Shown here: positions 52,759-61,590 of the stretch, in pieces | Numbering within the stretch: the first letter of the stretch is position 1 | Layout: every line of letters starts with the position of its first letter | Source of the DNA: Acetivibrio sp964564015 | Lineage (GTDB): Bacteria; Bacillota; Clostridia; Acetivibrionales; Acetivibrionaceae | Reading direction: 5' to 3' | Length of the DNA stretch: 64,000 bases | Assembly: GCA_964564015.1 (NCBI GenBank) | Contig: CAZLZR010000018.1 | Coordinates: 1 to 64,000 of the forward strand | The notes under the pieces: model-generated | The model's input: the letters and a program-made list of their open reading frames with translations, nothing else | Database searches by the model: none | Told to the model about the DNA's origin: nothing | Made by a program: the position numbers and the translations under genes

Positions 52759-55700
52759 ATGAAAATACTTCAGATATTAATGAGAAGAAAAAAAGCAACT
52801 GCCGTTTTGGTAATAGTTCTGGTTGCAGCATGTTCCATACTGATAGCACAGAATAAAGGCTCCAAAGACACCCTTAACAATCCCGATGACAAAGTTCCTT
52901 CATCATTCGTCAAATCAGCAAATGCAACAGTGTATTCAGACAGATTTCTGGAATTGTTCAATGACCTTCAGAATAAAGGCTACCTTAGTGAAGAAGGAGT
53001 ACCCTACCATACAATTGAAACATTATTGGTAGAGGCTCCTGATTACGGGCATCTTACAACAAGTGAAGCTTTCAGCTTTATGACCTGGTTGGGTGCAACT
53101 TATGGAAAGTTAACCGGTGACTGGACTTATTACAAAAGCGCCTGGGACATAACAGAAAAATACATAATACCTGATGCAACACAAGACCAACCGGGTGTAG
53201 AAACATATCCACCATCCAAACCTGCGCAATATGCTCCCGAAGCAGATACTCCCAATGGCTATCCTACTACGGGAAGCGATAGTGCTCCAACCGGAACAGA
53301 CCCAATTGCGGACAATCTGGCTTCAGCATATGGATCCAAAGCCATATATCAAATGCATTGGCTTCTTGATGTAGACAATTTTTACAAATATGGAAACCAC
53401 GGTGACGGCACAAGCAGATGTTCATATATCAATACTTACCAACGCGGTGCCGAAGAATCCGTATGGGAGACAGTTCCTCACCCTTCATGGGAAGACTTTA
53501 AATGGGGCGAAGGTGATAAAGGAGGCTTCTTAGGGCTTTTCGGAGGCTTCGGCCAGCCAGCCAAGCAGTGGCGTTATACATCTGCGTCTGACGCTGATGC
53601 AAGGCAGGTTCAAGCCTCCTACTGGGCTTATTTATGGGCAAAAGAACAGGGTGTAGACGGTGAACTCTCCGAATATTCCGATAAAGCTGCCAAAATGGGT
53701 GACTATTTAAGGTATACATTCTTCGACAAATACTTCAGACCGATTGGAGTTCAGGACAAAACTACCGCGGGAACAGGCTATGACAGTTGCCACTACCTGT
53801 TGTCATGGTACGCCTCCTGGGGTGGCGATATTACCGGCGCATGGAGTTGGAGAATAGGAAGCTCTCATTCTCATCAGGGCTATCAAAACCTGGTTGCAGC
53901 ATATGCATTATCACAGGAAGCTGCATTAAAACCCAAGTCACAAGGTTCTCAGGAAGACTGGCAAAAAAGTCTGGCCCGTCAGATTGAATTATATCAATAC
54001 CTTCAAAGTGCTGAAGGTGCAATTGCAGGTGGTGTAACAAATAGCTGGGAAGGCAGATATTCCAAATATCCGGCAGATAAAAGCACGTTTTATGATATGG
54101 CTTATGATTACCAGCCTGTCTATCATGATCCCTCAAGCAACAATTGGTTTGGGTTTCAGGCATGGTCAATGGAAAGGGTAATGGAATATTACTATCTTTC
54201 AGGTGATGAAAGTATAAAACCCGTCTGTGACAAATGGATAAAGTGGGCCATATCAAATACAAAATTAAAAAGCAACGGTACATATGAAATACCATCAACC
54301 CTCGAATGGTCAGGCGAACCCGATACTTGGACCGGCAAACCTACCGGTAACCCCAATCTTCACTGTAAGGTTAAGGATTACACTAATGACGTTGGTGTAG
54401 CTGCTGCTTATGCAAAGGCGCTGATATATTATGCGGCTGCAACCGAACAGCATTCTGGTACAATGGATGCATCATCAAGAGACACAGCTAAAGGAATTCT
54501 GGACGGAATGTGGAAGAATTACAGAGATGAAAAGGGTGTTGTTGTACCCGAAGAGCGTAAAGATTATGCTCGCTTTTTTGACGAAGTTTACATACCGGAA
54601 GGATTTAGCGGTACAAATGCACAGGGAGCACAAATCAAAAATGGCATGACCTTTATCGATATGCGTCCTGATTATAAAAAAGACCCGGATTTTAAGAAGG
54701 TAGAAGACGCTGTAAAAAACGGAAAAAACCCAGTTATGACCTACCATCGCTATTGGGCTCAGGCTGATATAGCAATGGCTAATGCAATGTATCACATTTA
54801 CATAGAGCAAAAAGACGGCCTTGTTATTGAAGAAGCCCCCGAAACAGGCAATCCTGTCAATGAAGGTGATACTTCTGAATCTTCTTCCGACAATATTGAA
54901 TACTCCGGCAAGTACAAATACAAATATACAAATGATATCCCTCCACAACCACCGGCTACAGGCTCATTTAACTATGGAGAAGCACTCCAGAAAGCAATTT
55001 TCTTTTATGAATGTCAGCGTTCAGGAAAACTCAGTTCAACTGAACTACGCCTTAACTGGCGCGGAGACTCTGGACTTAATGACGGAAAAGACGCAGGTAT
55101 AGACCTCACAGGCGGTTGGTATGATGCAGGCGACCATGTCAAGTTCAATCTTCCAATGTCATATTCAGCTACTATGCTGAGCTGGTCTGTATACGAATAT
55201 AAAGACGCTTTCATAAAAAGCGGGCAGCTTGACCCTATATTAGAAAATATTAAGTGGGCAACTGACTACTTCATTAAATGCCATCCTGAACCAGACGTTT
55301 ACTATTACCAGGTGGGAGATGGAAACGCTGATCATGCATGGTGGGGACCAGCTGAAGCCATGCCTATGGATAGACCAGCATATAAATTGGATAAATCCTC
55401 TCCCGGATCAGCTGTTTCTGCTGAAACAGCAGCGGCATTAGCTTCAGCATCAATAATCTTTAAAGATATCGATGCTGCTTATTCCAAGGAGTGCCTTAAG
55501 CATGCAAAGGAACTATATAACTTTGCCGAAAGTACCAAAAGCGATGCAGGTTACACAGCCGCCGACGGTTTCTACAAATCGTGGAGCGGATTTTATGACG
55601 AGCTTTCCTGGGCAGGAGCCTGGCTTTATCTGGCAACAAATGACAAAGCCTACTTGAACAAAGCCGAGGAGTACGTCTCTAAATGGGGAACAGAGCCTCA

Positions 55701-57471
55701 AACTACAACCATAAAATACAAATGGGGTCACTGCTGGGATGATGTTCACTATGGAGCTTCCCTTCTGCTTGCTAAAATTTCTGACAGCAGCAGTAAACAC
55801 AAGGAAAATATAGAAAGGCACCTTGACTGGTGGACCACCGGTTCAGGCTCAGACCGTATAAAATACACTCCAAAAGGTCTTGCCTGGCTCGATCAATGGG
55901 GTGCACTGAGATATGCAACTACTACAGGATTTCTTGCATGTGTATATTCAGACTGGTCAGGCGCAGACAAAACAAAGGCCAAAAATTATATGAAATTTGC
56001 CGAAAGCCAGGCCAATTATGCTTTAGGAAGCACTGGTCAGAGTTTTGTTGTAGGTTTTGGAAAAAATTCCCCACAGCACCCTCATCACAGAACCTCCCAC
56101 GGCTCATGGGCCAACAGCCAGACAACACCGGATAAGCATCTGCATACTTTATACGGTGCATTGGTCGGAGGTCCAGATAATTCGGATAGCTACAAAGACG
56201 AAATAAATGACTATGTGTCAAATGAGGTAGCTTGTGATTATAACGCCGGATTTGTCGGATTACTGGCAAGAATGTATCAGACTTATGGCGGAAGCCCTTC
56301 TGAAACCTTTAATGGAATAGAAGAGAAAACTGCGGATGAAATTTATGTAGAAGCCGGTATTAACGCATCGGGAAGTAATTTTATTGAGATAAAGGCGGTT
56401 ATAAACAATAAATCCGCATGGCCTGCTATGATGTGTGAAAACCTGTCTTTCAATTACTATGTTGATTTGAGTGAAGTTATAAGTTCAGGTCATTCCGCCT
56501 CCGAGGTCAAGGTAAGTTCAAGCTTTAGTCAAGGATCCAACATATCAGAACTAAAACCTTTTAAAGGTACTCTCTATTATGTAACCGTTGACTTCAGTGG
56601 GACAAAGATCTTCCCAGGTGGACAATCAGATTACAAAAAGGAAGTGCAGTTCAGAATTGCGGCACCGGACGGAACTTCATACTTTGATCCTGAGAATGAT
56701 TATTCTTTTAAGGATCTTGCATCAAATTCGATAGTGAGAACCAAAAACATACCTGTCTATGATAAAGGTATACTCATATATGGTAAGGAACCGGACGGAA
56801 AAGAAAGCGGCTCAGGAACTACACAAATAAAAAACAGCACAACAACGGCAAAACCAAGCCCTTCAGTTGCAGATAACTTAAGTTCAAACAACAATACAAA
56901 CAACAGTACAAACAACAGTACAAATAATAATACAAATAATAGTGCAAACAGCAATGCAAACAGTAATACAAACAATAACACAAACAATAACACAAACAAT
57001 AGCGTTTCACTTGGTAGCGGCAAGGTTATTGTCCAATGCGCAAACGGGAATTCAGCAGATTCAACAAACGGCATAAATCCAAGAATCCGGCTTGTTAACA
57101 ACAGTAGTTCGAGTATAAACCTTTCTACCGTTAAAATAAGGTATTATTACACCATAGACGGAGATAAACCTCAAACCTTCTGGTGTGATTGGAGTTCAGC
57201 CGGAAATTCAAATGTGACCGGCACCTTCAACAAGCTCCCCTCTCCAAAAAGTGGAGCTGATTACTTCCTTGAAATAAGTTTTACTAGCGGGGCAGGATCC
57301 TTAGAACCAGGTAGTAGCGTAGATGTGCAGGGGAGATTTTCCAAAAACGACTGGAGTAACTATAGTCAGTCTAATGACTACTCCTTCAGCGCATCAGCCT
57401 CTGATTATGCAGAAAACAACAAAATCCCTGTATATGTATCCGGTAAGCTTGTTAATGGAACTGAGCCGTAG
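52759..57471 (+). CDS. bifunctional cellulase GH48-GH9-CBM3c-CBM3b with lipobox (1570 aa)
   Basis: One chain carrying an exo- and an endo-acting cellulase. N-terminus MKILQILMRRKKATAVLVIV ends in LVAAC (Cys25), a lipoprotein signal. GH48 (about 50-690): PYHTIETLLVEAPDYGH, TTSEAFSF with the proposed acid Glu103. Linker to about 734. GH9 (735-1180): YDAGDHVKF with Asp789 and Asp792, HPHHRTSHGS, and acid Glu1156 in SNEVACDYNAGF. CBM3c (about 1190-1345), an Asn/Thr/Ser linker (1375-1414), and CBM3b (about 1420-1570). There is no dockerin, so it is outside the cellulosome. Ribosome binding site GAGGTGA 7 bases before the ATG. The CelA enzyme of Caldicellulosiruptor joins the same families in the order GH9-CBM3c-CBM3b-CBM3b-GH48; here GH48 is first. 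Monocistronic, divergent from agrBD. Confidence 0.95.
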   Translation: MKILQILMRRKKATAVLVIVLVAACSILIAQNKGSKDTLNNPDDKVPSSFVKSANATVYSDRFLELFNDLQNKGYLSEEGVPYHTIETLLVEAPDYGHLTTSEAFSFMTWLGATYGKLTGDWTYYKSAWDITEKYIIPDATQDQPGVETYPPSKPAQYAPEADTPNGYPTTGSDSAPTGTDPIADNLASAYGSKAIYQMHWLLDVDNFYKYGNHGDGTSRCSYINTYQRGAEESVWETVPHPSWEDFKWGEGDKGGFLGLFGGFGQPAKQWRYTSASDADARQVQASYWAYLWAKEQGVDGELSEYSDKAAKMGDYLRYTFFDKYFRPIGVQDKTTAGTGYDSCHYLLSWYASWGGDITGAWSWRIGSSHSHQGYQNLVAAYALSQEAALKPKSQGSQEDWQKSLARQIELYQYLQSAEGAIAGGVTNSWEGRYSKYPADKSTFYDMAYDYQPVYHDPSSNNWFGFQAWSMERVMEYYYLSGDESIKPVCDKWIKWAISNTKLKSNGTYEIPSTLEWSGEPDTWTGKPTGNPNLHCKVKDYTNDVGVAAAYAKALIYYAAATEQHSGTMDASSRDTAKGILDGMWKNYRDEKGVVVPEERKDYARFFDEVYIPEGFSGTNAQGAQIKNGMTFIDMRPDYKKDPDFKKVEDAVKNGKNPVMTYHRYWAQADIAMANAMYHIYIEQKDGLVIEEAPETGNPVNEGDTSESSSDNIEYSGKYKYKYTNDIPPQPPATGSFNYGEALQKAIFFYECQRSGKLSSTELRLNWRGDSGLNDGKDAGIDLTGGWYDAGDHVKFNLPMSYSATMLSWSVYEYKDAFIKSGQLDPILENIKWATDYFIKCHPEPDVYYYQVGDGNADHAWWGPAEAMPMDRPAYKLDKSSPGSAVSAETAAALASASIIFKDIDAAYSKECLKHAKELYNFAESTKSDAGYTAADGFYKSWSGFYDELSWAGAWLYLATNDKAYLNKAEEYVSKWGTEPQTTTIKYKWGHCWDDVHYGASLLLAKISDSSSKHKENIERHLDWWTTGSGSDRIKYTPKGLAWLDQWGALRYATTTGFLACVYSDWSGADKTKAKNYMKFAESQANYALGSTGQSFVVGFGKNSPQHPHHRTSHGSWANSQTTPDKHLHTLYGALVGGPDNSDSYKDEINDYVSNEVACDYNAGFVGLLARMYQTYGGSPSETFNGIEEKTADEIYVEAGINASGSNFIEIKAVINNKSAWPAMMCENLSFNYYVDLSEVISSGHSASEVKVSSSFSQGSNISELKPFKGTLYYVTVDFSGTKIFPGGQSDYKKEVQFRIAAPDGTSYFDPENDYSFKDLASNSIVRTKNIPVYDKGILIYGKEPDGKESGSGTTQIKNSTTTAKPSPSVADNLSSNNNTNNSTNNSTNNNTNNSANSNANSNTNNNTNNNTNNSVSLGSGKVIVQCANGNSADSTNGINPRIRLVNNSSSSINLSTVKIRYYYTIDGDKPQTFWCDWSSAGNSNVTGTFNKLPSPKSGADYFLEISFTSGAGSLEPGSSVDVQGRFSKNDWSNYSQSNDYSFSASASDYAENNKIPVYVSGKLVNGTEP
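56886..57002 (+). repeat. Asn/Thr/Ser codon repeat of the cellulase linker
   Basis: Imperfect tandem 12-base units (ACAAACAACAGT and variants with AAT/AAC changes), coding TNNS/TNNN, repeated about nine times. The variation among the units suggests selection for the amino acids more than recent DNA slippage. Confidence 0.8.
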
Positions 57472-57518
57472 AATAGGAAAGTTATTAGACCCCAAAATGA
57501 TAATTTAAATATACTAAC

Positions 57519-57556
57519 AAAAACAGGAGGCGACCCTAAAGTCATCTCCTGTTTTT
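57519..57556. terminator. bidirectional terminator between cellulase and PMT genes
   Basis: AAAAACAGGAG and CTCCTGTTTTT with a 16-base loop between the convergent stop codons. Confidence 0.8.
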
Positions 57557-57583
57557 GCAATTACATATATCTCTGTCCTTTAG

Positions 57584-60166
57584 CTAGGAAACATTAATCC
57601 ATCTATACCACTTGAGGTACTCTGTCGGAATTTCCATACCCGAAATCACAGGATAAAGGAATATAAACAATACAAGTGCCAATACAAGATAACTATATAT
57701 AAATGCTGTTGATAACTTGTAAGTTGTTATCTCAGCTCCCTTGCTCCCAAAATCCCTGCCCACAATTTTAGGAAAATCTTCTTTCAGGAAGTTCAATACA
57801 TATACTATACTCAATATCAAAAATGGTACCGATGTAAAAAAGTGATATATAAATATACAACGGGTTACCCTGAACCATGGCAGGTATTGGAATGCAAAAG
57901 CCACTAAAAACGGTACGGCACGCTTATCCTTCTTAATTATACTTATAAGAAGGGCAGCAAACACACATACTATTCCAAACCAGAATATTGCCGGATTCCC
58001 CATAACATACATTATGGATGTAATGCTTGAAGGGAGGTTCAAATTCCTGTATTCAAGCAAAGGCTTCTTAATCAACGGCCAGGAGTAAGCTGGTGAAGCC
58101 CATGTATGAGGATCGGTTAATCCCGAATGATAATTATACATATATTTCTGGGATTCCAGAACTTCTCCCAGATTATGATGTTCACCCGGTAGAGTGATAA
58201 TAGGTAGATACGAGGCAGTATATAGTATTACCGGTATAATTACAAAAAACAATACACAAGCTAGAGAAGTAAGAACAAAGTGATTGGAAATCCAATCTTT
58301 GATTTTATTTTGTCTTGCAATCCCGGTTATTGCTTTTTTACGCAGAAGCTTCTTATAGCTATTATACTCAAGGAACTTTGATGTGAAATAAAGAACTGCA
58401 AGTCCTCCTCCTGCATATACGGCTGTCCATTTGCTTGCAGAACCTAAAGCCCAGCATATTCCTGCCAGCATAAGAGGTAGCAAACTCTTCTTGAATCCGG
58501 TTTCATAGGATTTATTTATAAAGCTGTCATACATGAAGTAATAGGCCAGAATTACAAACAGACCCGCATACGAATCAATTGTAGCTATTCGTGTCTGGGC
58601 AAAGTGCATACATTCAAACATAATCAGAAATGCGCTGATAAAACCGTATATCCTTTTGCGGAATATCTTCTTTCCAAACAGGTACATTGCCGGAATCATA
58701 GCAACTCCGAAAAGAGTTCCCATTATTCGCCACCCAAAGGGATTCACTCCAAAGATGAGCAATCCTAAAGCCATGATATCCTTTCCAAGAGGCGGGTGGG
58801 TTGTCTCATAGGGTTCCATACGGTTTATATGTTCAAACGCTGTCCTGGCAAAATATATTTCGTCAAAATAGGTCGAATTCATAAAATCATTTTCATAATC
58901 TCCAACATGGAGTTCATCAAAAAGGTTTTGGACAGTGCCCTTGTCATTTGCACTTACTTTTTCGGTTTCTACAGTAAAATTCTGTATTGGCTCGTTGCTG
59001 CCTCTTTCAAAAAATACTATTTCATTTAATGTACCATTGATTTTCTGCACCTTAAACCTGAGTGATTTGGTTTTAATCTGAGTATCTGTAGAAGCCCACA
59101 TGAACGCTTCATACACACCCTGGTTTATTGTGGCAATTGGTTCGTACTTACCATCTGCTTTAAGGCTCTCAACCCTTAAAGTCAAGTCATTAATCCCATG
59201 ATAATAAGCTATTTTTGACAGATCATATTCACGATCAAAATTCACGGTAAAAGTCGTGCCCAAAGCCGACGGCTTCCAGTAGGTTTCAGGAACGTTTGTA
59301 CCTCCTAAATTGAAAAGAGCAATTGCTGTGTATATAACTGTCATAACTGACATAATGATTATATCGTTTTTGTCTATCTTGAATGGTTTTTGATCAGAAA
59401 TACCTTCAAAAGTAGTTTTGCCATTTTGATTCCTGTCAGATAATTTGCTCTTATTTTCACCCTCAACTTTTCCTGATAGCCTGAAAACAAAAAATACAAT
59501 TATGCCTATAGCAGCTATCAATCCAGCTATCAATGTAATTATCCAACCCTTGCTATCGGTCTGTTCAGTATTTGCATTCTGATTGCTCTGCTGTGGGGTA
59601 TATAGATTCTCTATAGCAGCCCCTTCGGGAACATCTGATGTTTCCTCAACCGATATATCATCAAAATAAGCTGTTCCTGTACTCTCACCACTATGGCCAC
59701 CCAGGCCTGCAGTAAATTCAAGCGCTTGTTGATCCGGGCCTGTTCGACCATACAATTCAACATAGGTCCAATCATTTGTACCTTTAAGCTCCGGTGTAGA
59801 AACCATCAACAGGTACACTGAAAGGATTGCGCCTTTTCCTTCATTGCTTACATTTTCGGTCTTTATCCAGCCGGATATTTTGTACAACGTACTTGGCTTA
59901 ACACTCACAACCTGAACAATCCTTGAATCGTTCCCTGCACTATTGGAAATCTTGATACAATTGTTCCCTGAATGCGCTTGTGCCGTATGCAGACTTATCT
60001 CACCAGCTCCTTGCGTATAAATCCTGTTCTCCCAGAAAGTAATTTCAGAACTACTTTCTTCAAAACCCGGATTTAAAAGCTCATTGACTCCTTCTGCATA
60101 AACAGCCCCAAATTGCAGCAGCACGACAGACAAAACAAATATGGCTGCGACTAGCTTTTTTAACAT
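57584..60166 (-). CDS. PMT/GT39 protein O-mannosyltransferase-type enzyme with CBM-like N-terminus (860 aa)
   Basis: Membrane glycosyltransferase using a lipid-linked sugar to glycosylate secreted proteins. Signal peptide (1-24); carbohydrate-binding-like beta-sandwich (about 28-175: LLNPGFEESSSEITFW ... GTAYFDDISVEE, the CBM4_9-type pattern); helix (about 208-232); a second discoidin-like beta domain after a helix (about 285-400); then the PMT core with the acidic pair Asp435-Glu436 in YFDEIYFARTAFEH, THPPLGK and about ten helices to the end. It converges with the GH48-GH9 gene. In Caldicellulosiruptor a GT39 protein next to CelA glycosylates cellulase linkers; a similar job on the Asn/Thr/Ser and PT linkers here is likely but unproven. 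Donor sugar unknown. Confidence 0.88.
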   Translation of the reverse strand: MLKKLVAAIFVLSVVLLQFGAVYAEGVNELLNPGFEESSSEITFWENRIYTQGAGEISLHTAQAHSGNNCIKISNSAGNDSRIVQVVSVKPSTLYKISGWIKTENVSNEGKGAILSVYLLMVSTPELKGTNDWTYVELYGRTGPDQQALEFTAGLGGHSGESTGTAYFDDISVEETSDVPEGAAIENLYTPQQSNQNANTEQTDSKGWIITLIAGLIAAIGIIVFFVFRLSGKVEGENKSKLSDRNQNGKTTFEGISDQKPFKIDKNDIIIMSVMTVIYTAIALFNLGGTNVPETYWKPSALGTTFTVNFDREYDLSKIAYYHGINDLTLRVESLKADGKYEPIATINQGVYEAFMWASTDTQIKTKSLRFKVQKINGTLNEIVFFERGSNEPIQNFTVETEKVSANDKGTVQNLFDELHVGDYENDFMNSTYFDEIYFARTAFEHINRMEPYETTHPPLGKDIMALGLLIFGVNPFGWRIMGTLFGVAMIPAMYLFGKKIFRKRIYGFISAFLIMFECMHFAQTRIATIDSYAGLFVILAYYFMYDSFINKSYETGFKKSLLPLMLAGICWALGSASKWTAVYAGGGLAVLYFTSKFLEYNSYKKLLRKKAITGIARQNKIKDWISNHFVLTSLACVLFFVIIPVILYTASYLPIITLPGEHHNLGEVLESQKYMYNYHSGLTDPHTWASPAYSWPLIKKPLLEYRNLNLPSSITSIMYVMGNPAIFWFGIVCVFAALLISIIKKDKRAVPFLVAFAFQYLPWFRVTRCIFIYHFFTSVPFLILSIVYVLNFLKEDFPKIVGRDFGSKGAEITTYKLSTAFIYSYLVLALVLFIFLYPVISGMEIPTEYLKWYRWINVS

Positions 60167-60298
60167 TCTCTTGACCTCCTAGTAAAAAATAATAGAAAAA
60201 TGTTAAACCCCAAAGGGCTTAATAACAATAAAATTGAGTTCAAAATACTTAGTGAACCACTTCCTAAACTATCATATGTATATTTTTCATCCAAAAAT

Positions 60299-60673
60299 TC
60301 ATCTGGCCTTGTTATCAAGAATTTCCTTAAGTTCATCTATCTCCGTATTTGACAACCTTTGATGATCTAAGAAGGCTTTAATCATTTCTTTGAACTCCCC
60401 ACCATAAACTCTTTCCAAAAATATTCTGTTCTCATTATATACACATTGCTGTTCATTAACAAGGCTGTAGTAATAATACTCTCTTCCCTCCTTGGTAAAC
60501 CCCAGCGCTTCCTTCCTCACAAGTCTTGATATAAGGGTCTTTATTGTTTTGGGCTTCCAGCCTATCGTTCCTTCAAGTTCCTCAATGACTTGATTTGCAG
60601 TTATTGGCGATCTATTCCAAATCACTTTCATAATATGCCATTCCGAATCCGAAATGTTTAAATCCCTATTCAT
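60299..60673 (-). CDS. BlaI/MecI/CopY-type transcriptional repressor (124 aa)
   Basis: Winged-helix repressor: LNISDSEWHIMKVIWNRSPITANQVIEEL followed by WKPKTIKTLISRLVRKEALGF is the family DNA-binding signature (WxxxTIxTxLxRLxxKGxL). The C-terminal dimerisation half is shorter and diverged. The usual partner, a BlaR1-type membrane metallopeptidase, is not adjacent, so how it is inactivated is unclear. It lies upstream of the PMT gene on the same strand (gap 132 bases) and might regulate it. Confidence 0.88.
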   Translation of the reverse strand: MNRDLNISDSEWHIMKVIWNRSPITANQVIEELEGTIGWKPKTIKTLISRLVRKEALGFTKEGREYYYYSLVNEQQCVYNENRIFLERVYGGEFKEMIKAFLDHQRLSNTEIDELKEILDNKAR

Positions 60674-61263
60674 TCTTACAACATCCCCTTAAAAAATCAA
60701 ACTATAAAATTATAATTAAGTTTCTACTCTGAAATAACGAAAAAACTTGATTTAATAGCCTTCTCACAGTAAGAAAGTAAGAAGTGATTTTTCATTATTC
60801 CTTATCACAACTGAAGCTGCAATCAAAGTAGTAAGATCCGCTGCGATAAACATATGAACTATATCTTCTCAAAAAGTACCTTATAACGCTTACGCTATAA
60901 TACTTTTAGTATAAAGGTTTACAAAAAAACAAGCCTTTTAAGAAGAATAGTATACTGTCCTCTAAATTAAATATTACGCTTGTAATCTTGGCTTGTCAAT
61001 AAATTTATTATCCTTTCGCAGCAAAAGCAGCAATCAACGTAGCAAGCTTCTGCTGCGATGTCGATCAGCGGAACTATACCCTGAATGCCCGTAGGTTTGG
61101 TAATTACATTTCCCCAGATAAAACTAATTGATTTTTTTAGTTCTTCAACGAATTAATAAACTAATTCAATTTGAATAGAGTGCAATACACCAGGAAATAA
61201 TATCATAAACACCCATATATGTTACAATATGTTAAACCGATTAATTCAAGGGGGCCTTTACAA
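60674..61263. other. repeat-bearing intergenic region
   Basis: About 590 bases without a gene. It holds a reversed diverged copy of the palindromic repeat (60717-60801) and two GCAGC...GCTGC hairpins (about 60814-60848 and 61018-61062) that share AATCAAnGTAGnAAG. Confidence 0.55.
60717..60801 (-). repeat. interspersed palindromic repeat, diverged reverse copy
   Basis: Matches the reverse complement of the 33078 copy: AAGTTTCTACTCTG, AATAACGAAAAAACTTGATTTAAT and the closing TTTTTCATTATTCC are recognisable, with a changed centre. Confidence 0.65.
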
Positions 61264-61419
61264 ATGAGAATCACAAGAGTTGACAAGTTTAGACAATTGA
61301 GACATGAGCGTATTAAAAAAGCATTTATTTTTGCCATGTTTTTGCCGGGTACATCAATTATCCTCGGTTACATAATAACAGCTTTATTTATACTGCCTAA
61401 TATGGCTAAACATCCCTAG
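61264..61419 (+). CDS. small single-span membrane protein (51 aa)
   Basis: Start at the ATG at 61264 (MRITRVDKFRQLRHERIKK), 9 bases behind AAGGGGG. A strongly basic N-terminus (about 20 residues) is followed by one hydrophobic helix (about 22-46) and a short end. Positive-inside rule puts the N-terminus in the cytoplasm. Family not recognised. A palindromic repeat copy follows its stop codon. Confidence 0.6.
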   Translation: MRITRVDKFRQLRHERIKKAFIFAMFLPGTSIILGYIITALFILPNMAKHP

Positions 61420-61466
61420 TACAGAAGAAGTGCATTATAACATTATTAAACCCGGAAATTAGTAAA

Positions 61467-61566
61467 GGATAACGAAAAAATAACTTCCTGTTCTCATATT
61501 TTGAAAACATTATTAAATCAAGTTTTTTCGTTATCCAGAGTTGGAACTTATATTTTAGTCATACCT
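61467..61566 (+). repeat. interspersed palindromic repeat, copy 3
   Basis: GGATAACGAAAAAA ... TTTTTTCGTTATCC plus the tail AGAGTTGGAACTTATATTTTAGTCATACC. Differs from the 33078 copy at only a few positions. Confidence 0.85.
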
Positions 61567-61590
61567 ATTGTTACAATGCACTTACTTTTT

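Noticed and set aside
56757..57101. Minus-strand frames rich in Leu/Phe/Val or Cys/Tyr opposite the cellulase linker
   Set aside because: Antisense of the Asn/Thr repeat; periodic codons make open frames by chance and there is no ribosome binding site.
14277..61566. Dispersed palindromic repeats as a possible CRISPR array
   Set aside because: The copies are many kilobases apart with genes between them; there are no regular spacers and no cas genes.
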